6,265 nucleotides of DNA from an uncultured Desulfovibrio sp. (lineage in GTDB: Bacteria; Desulfobacterota; Desulfovibrionia; Desulfovibrionales; Desulfovibrionaceae), in contig CAMWPE010000147.1 in assembly GCA_947176055.1 (NCBI GenBank), forward strand, positions 1 to 6,265, in the 5' to 3' direction. Position numbers and translations under genes: made by a program. Of this stretch, positions 5,571 to 6,265 are shown piece by piece; position 1 is the stretch's first letter; each line of letters opens with the position of its first letter. Below the pieces are notes generated by a model. That model saw only the letters and a program-made list of their open reading frames with translations. It was not told the origin of the DNA and searched no databases.

Positions 5571-6265
5571 AAATTTGGCGCGAAGACGGCTTTTACGCCT
5601 ATCAAATCGAAGTTCTGACTCCTGTGCATATCGGCGGGGGCGAACAATTTACGCCTCTGGATTACGTCATCCGCGAAGCGGCGGGAGGCGATTATGAGGC
5701 AGTGTTAATCGATACCAGCGGCTGGCTTGCCGCCAACAGCGAAAGGCCGGAAGCGGCGAAAGCGCTGGACGAAGGCGATATGGCCGGTTTGCGTCGCGCC
5801 CTCAACGCGTCGCCGGATTTGAGCGCCTTCGCTCGCGGCCGGATCCGGATATCGTCGGCGTCTCTTGGGAAAAGTCTTTTGCAAAAGAGTCGGACAATTG
5901 AGAACAAGGCGGAACTTCTGCCTTTTATCCGAAATCCATTCACCATGCGCCCATATATTCCGGCGTCTTCCCTGAAAGGCGCTATAAGTTCGGCGCTTAC
6001 CGATTGTTTGAATGAGATAGGGACTGGACCGAAGTTACGCGAATGCAGGGACAACCGGGAATATAGGAAGACGATGGAGGCCATGTTCGGCAAGATCGGC
6101 GATCACGCCATGTCATGGGCAAAAATGGGCGATATCGCCCTGCCGCCGGATTGTTCCAGTATCCGGAGCGTCGTTGGCGTCGATATCAAGCCTCCCGCTT
6201 CCGCGGAAAGGACTCCCGTTGAAACCCTGGATCCGGTTTTTTTTAATAAATTCAAGGTCTGCGGC
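5567..6265 (+). CDS. csm5: Csm5 (Cas7 family), crRNA 3'-end subunit, 3'-truncated by window edge
   Basis: Csm5 caps the 3' end of the Csm complex and takes part in crRNA 3' maturation. The frame starts at ATG 5567, overlaps the csm4 stop by 4 bp, and has GGGAG (5554-5558) 8 nt upstream inside csm4. It runs open through 233 codons to the right edge with no stop, so the gene continues beyond the window; family members are commonly 350-450 aa. Motifs are YQIEVLTPVHIGGGEQFTPLDYV near the N-terminus (the HIGGG at 21-25 is the RAMP hallmark) and FIRNPFTMRPYIPASSLKGAI (about 119-140), the csm5-type FIR...YIPGSSLKGAI block with Ala133 where Gly is usual. The part seen has no clear nuclease active site, as expected. 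Order after csm4 is standard for type III-A. Confidence 0.92.
   Translation, partial: MKIWREDGFYAYQIEVLTPVHIGGGEQFTPLDYVIREAAGGDYEAVLIDTSGWLAANSERPEAAKALDEGDMAGLRRALNASPDLSAFARGRIRISSASLGKSLLQKSRTIENKAELLPFIRNPFTMRPYIPASSLKGAISSALTDCLNEIGTGPKLRECRDNREYRKTMEAMFGKIGDHAMSWAKMGDIALPPDCSSIRSVVGVDIKPPASAERTPVETLDPVFFNKFKVCG

Noticed and set aside
5692..6093. Minus-strand open frame opposite csm5 (133 codons)
   Set aside because: The + strand frame encodes Csm5 with HIGGG and YIPASSLKG motifs; the antisense frame is a shadow.

Overview
The window is the core of a type III-A (Csm) CRISPR-Cas locus, entirely on the + strand. The order is cas6 (5' end cut by the window edge), a 288-bp non-coding gap, cas10/csm1, csm2, csm3, csm4 and csm5 (3' end cut by the window edge). 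Every gene was assigned from family motifs visible in the translation: the Cas6 C-terminal glycine-rich loop, the Cas10 GGDD cyclase motif and zinc ribbon, the Csm2 helical core, and the RAMP glycine-rich segments of Csm3, Csm4 and Csm5. No CRISPR array, cas1/cas2, ring-nuclease or CARF-effector gene lies in the window.

The proteins should work together as follows. Cas6 processes pre-crRNA. Csm4 caps the 5' end of the crRNA next to Cas10, copies of Csm3 form the backbone and cut target RNA, copies of Csm2 form the inner filament, and Csm5 caps the 3' end. The Cas10 Palm2 domain is predicted to make cyclic oligoadenylates when target RNA is bound. The catalytic Asp of Csm3 and the GGDD of Cas10 are intact. 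The N-terminal HD nuclease region of Cas10 looks degenerate: the HD pair is Arg-Asp, and there is no histidine in the first 204 residues. This complex therefore probably cuts RNA and signals, but does not cut ssDNA through HD, so it should depend on a cyclic-oligoadenylate effector encoded elsewhere.

The gap between cas6 and cas10 is rich in symmetry. It holds a 14-bp perfect palindrome over the cas6 stop codon, a second 14-bp perfect palindrome nested in a larger inverted repeat, and an 8-bp hairpin abutting the cas10 Shine-Dalgarno sequence. It looks like a control region for the csm operon. The csm genes are packed with 14-bp gaps (cas10-csm2, csm3-csm4) or a 4-bp ATGA overlap (csm4-csm5). 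The exception is csm2-csm3, where a 65-nt spacer carries a hairpin just upstream of the csm3 ribosome binding site.

Organism: a bacterium with moderately high GC, frequent CGCG/GCGAA words and conventional Shine-Dalgarno sites. The Cas6 style (PF10040-like) and gene order fit many anaerobic Gram-negative lineages, for example deltaproteobacteria-like groups, but the sequence alone does not fix the taxon. The system itself is a known type. The points of interest are the degraded HD domain and the non-coding control elements.
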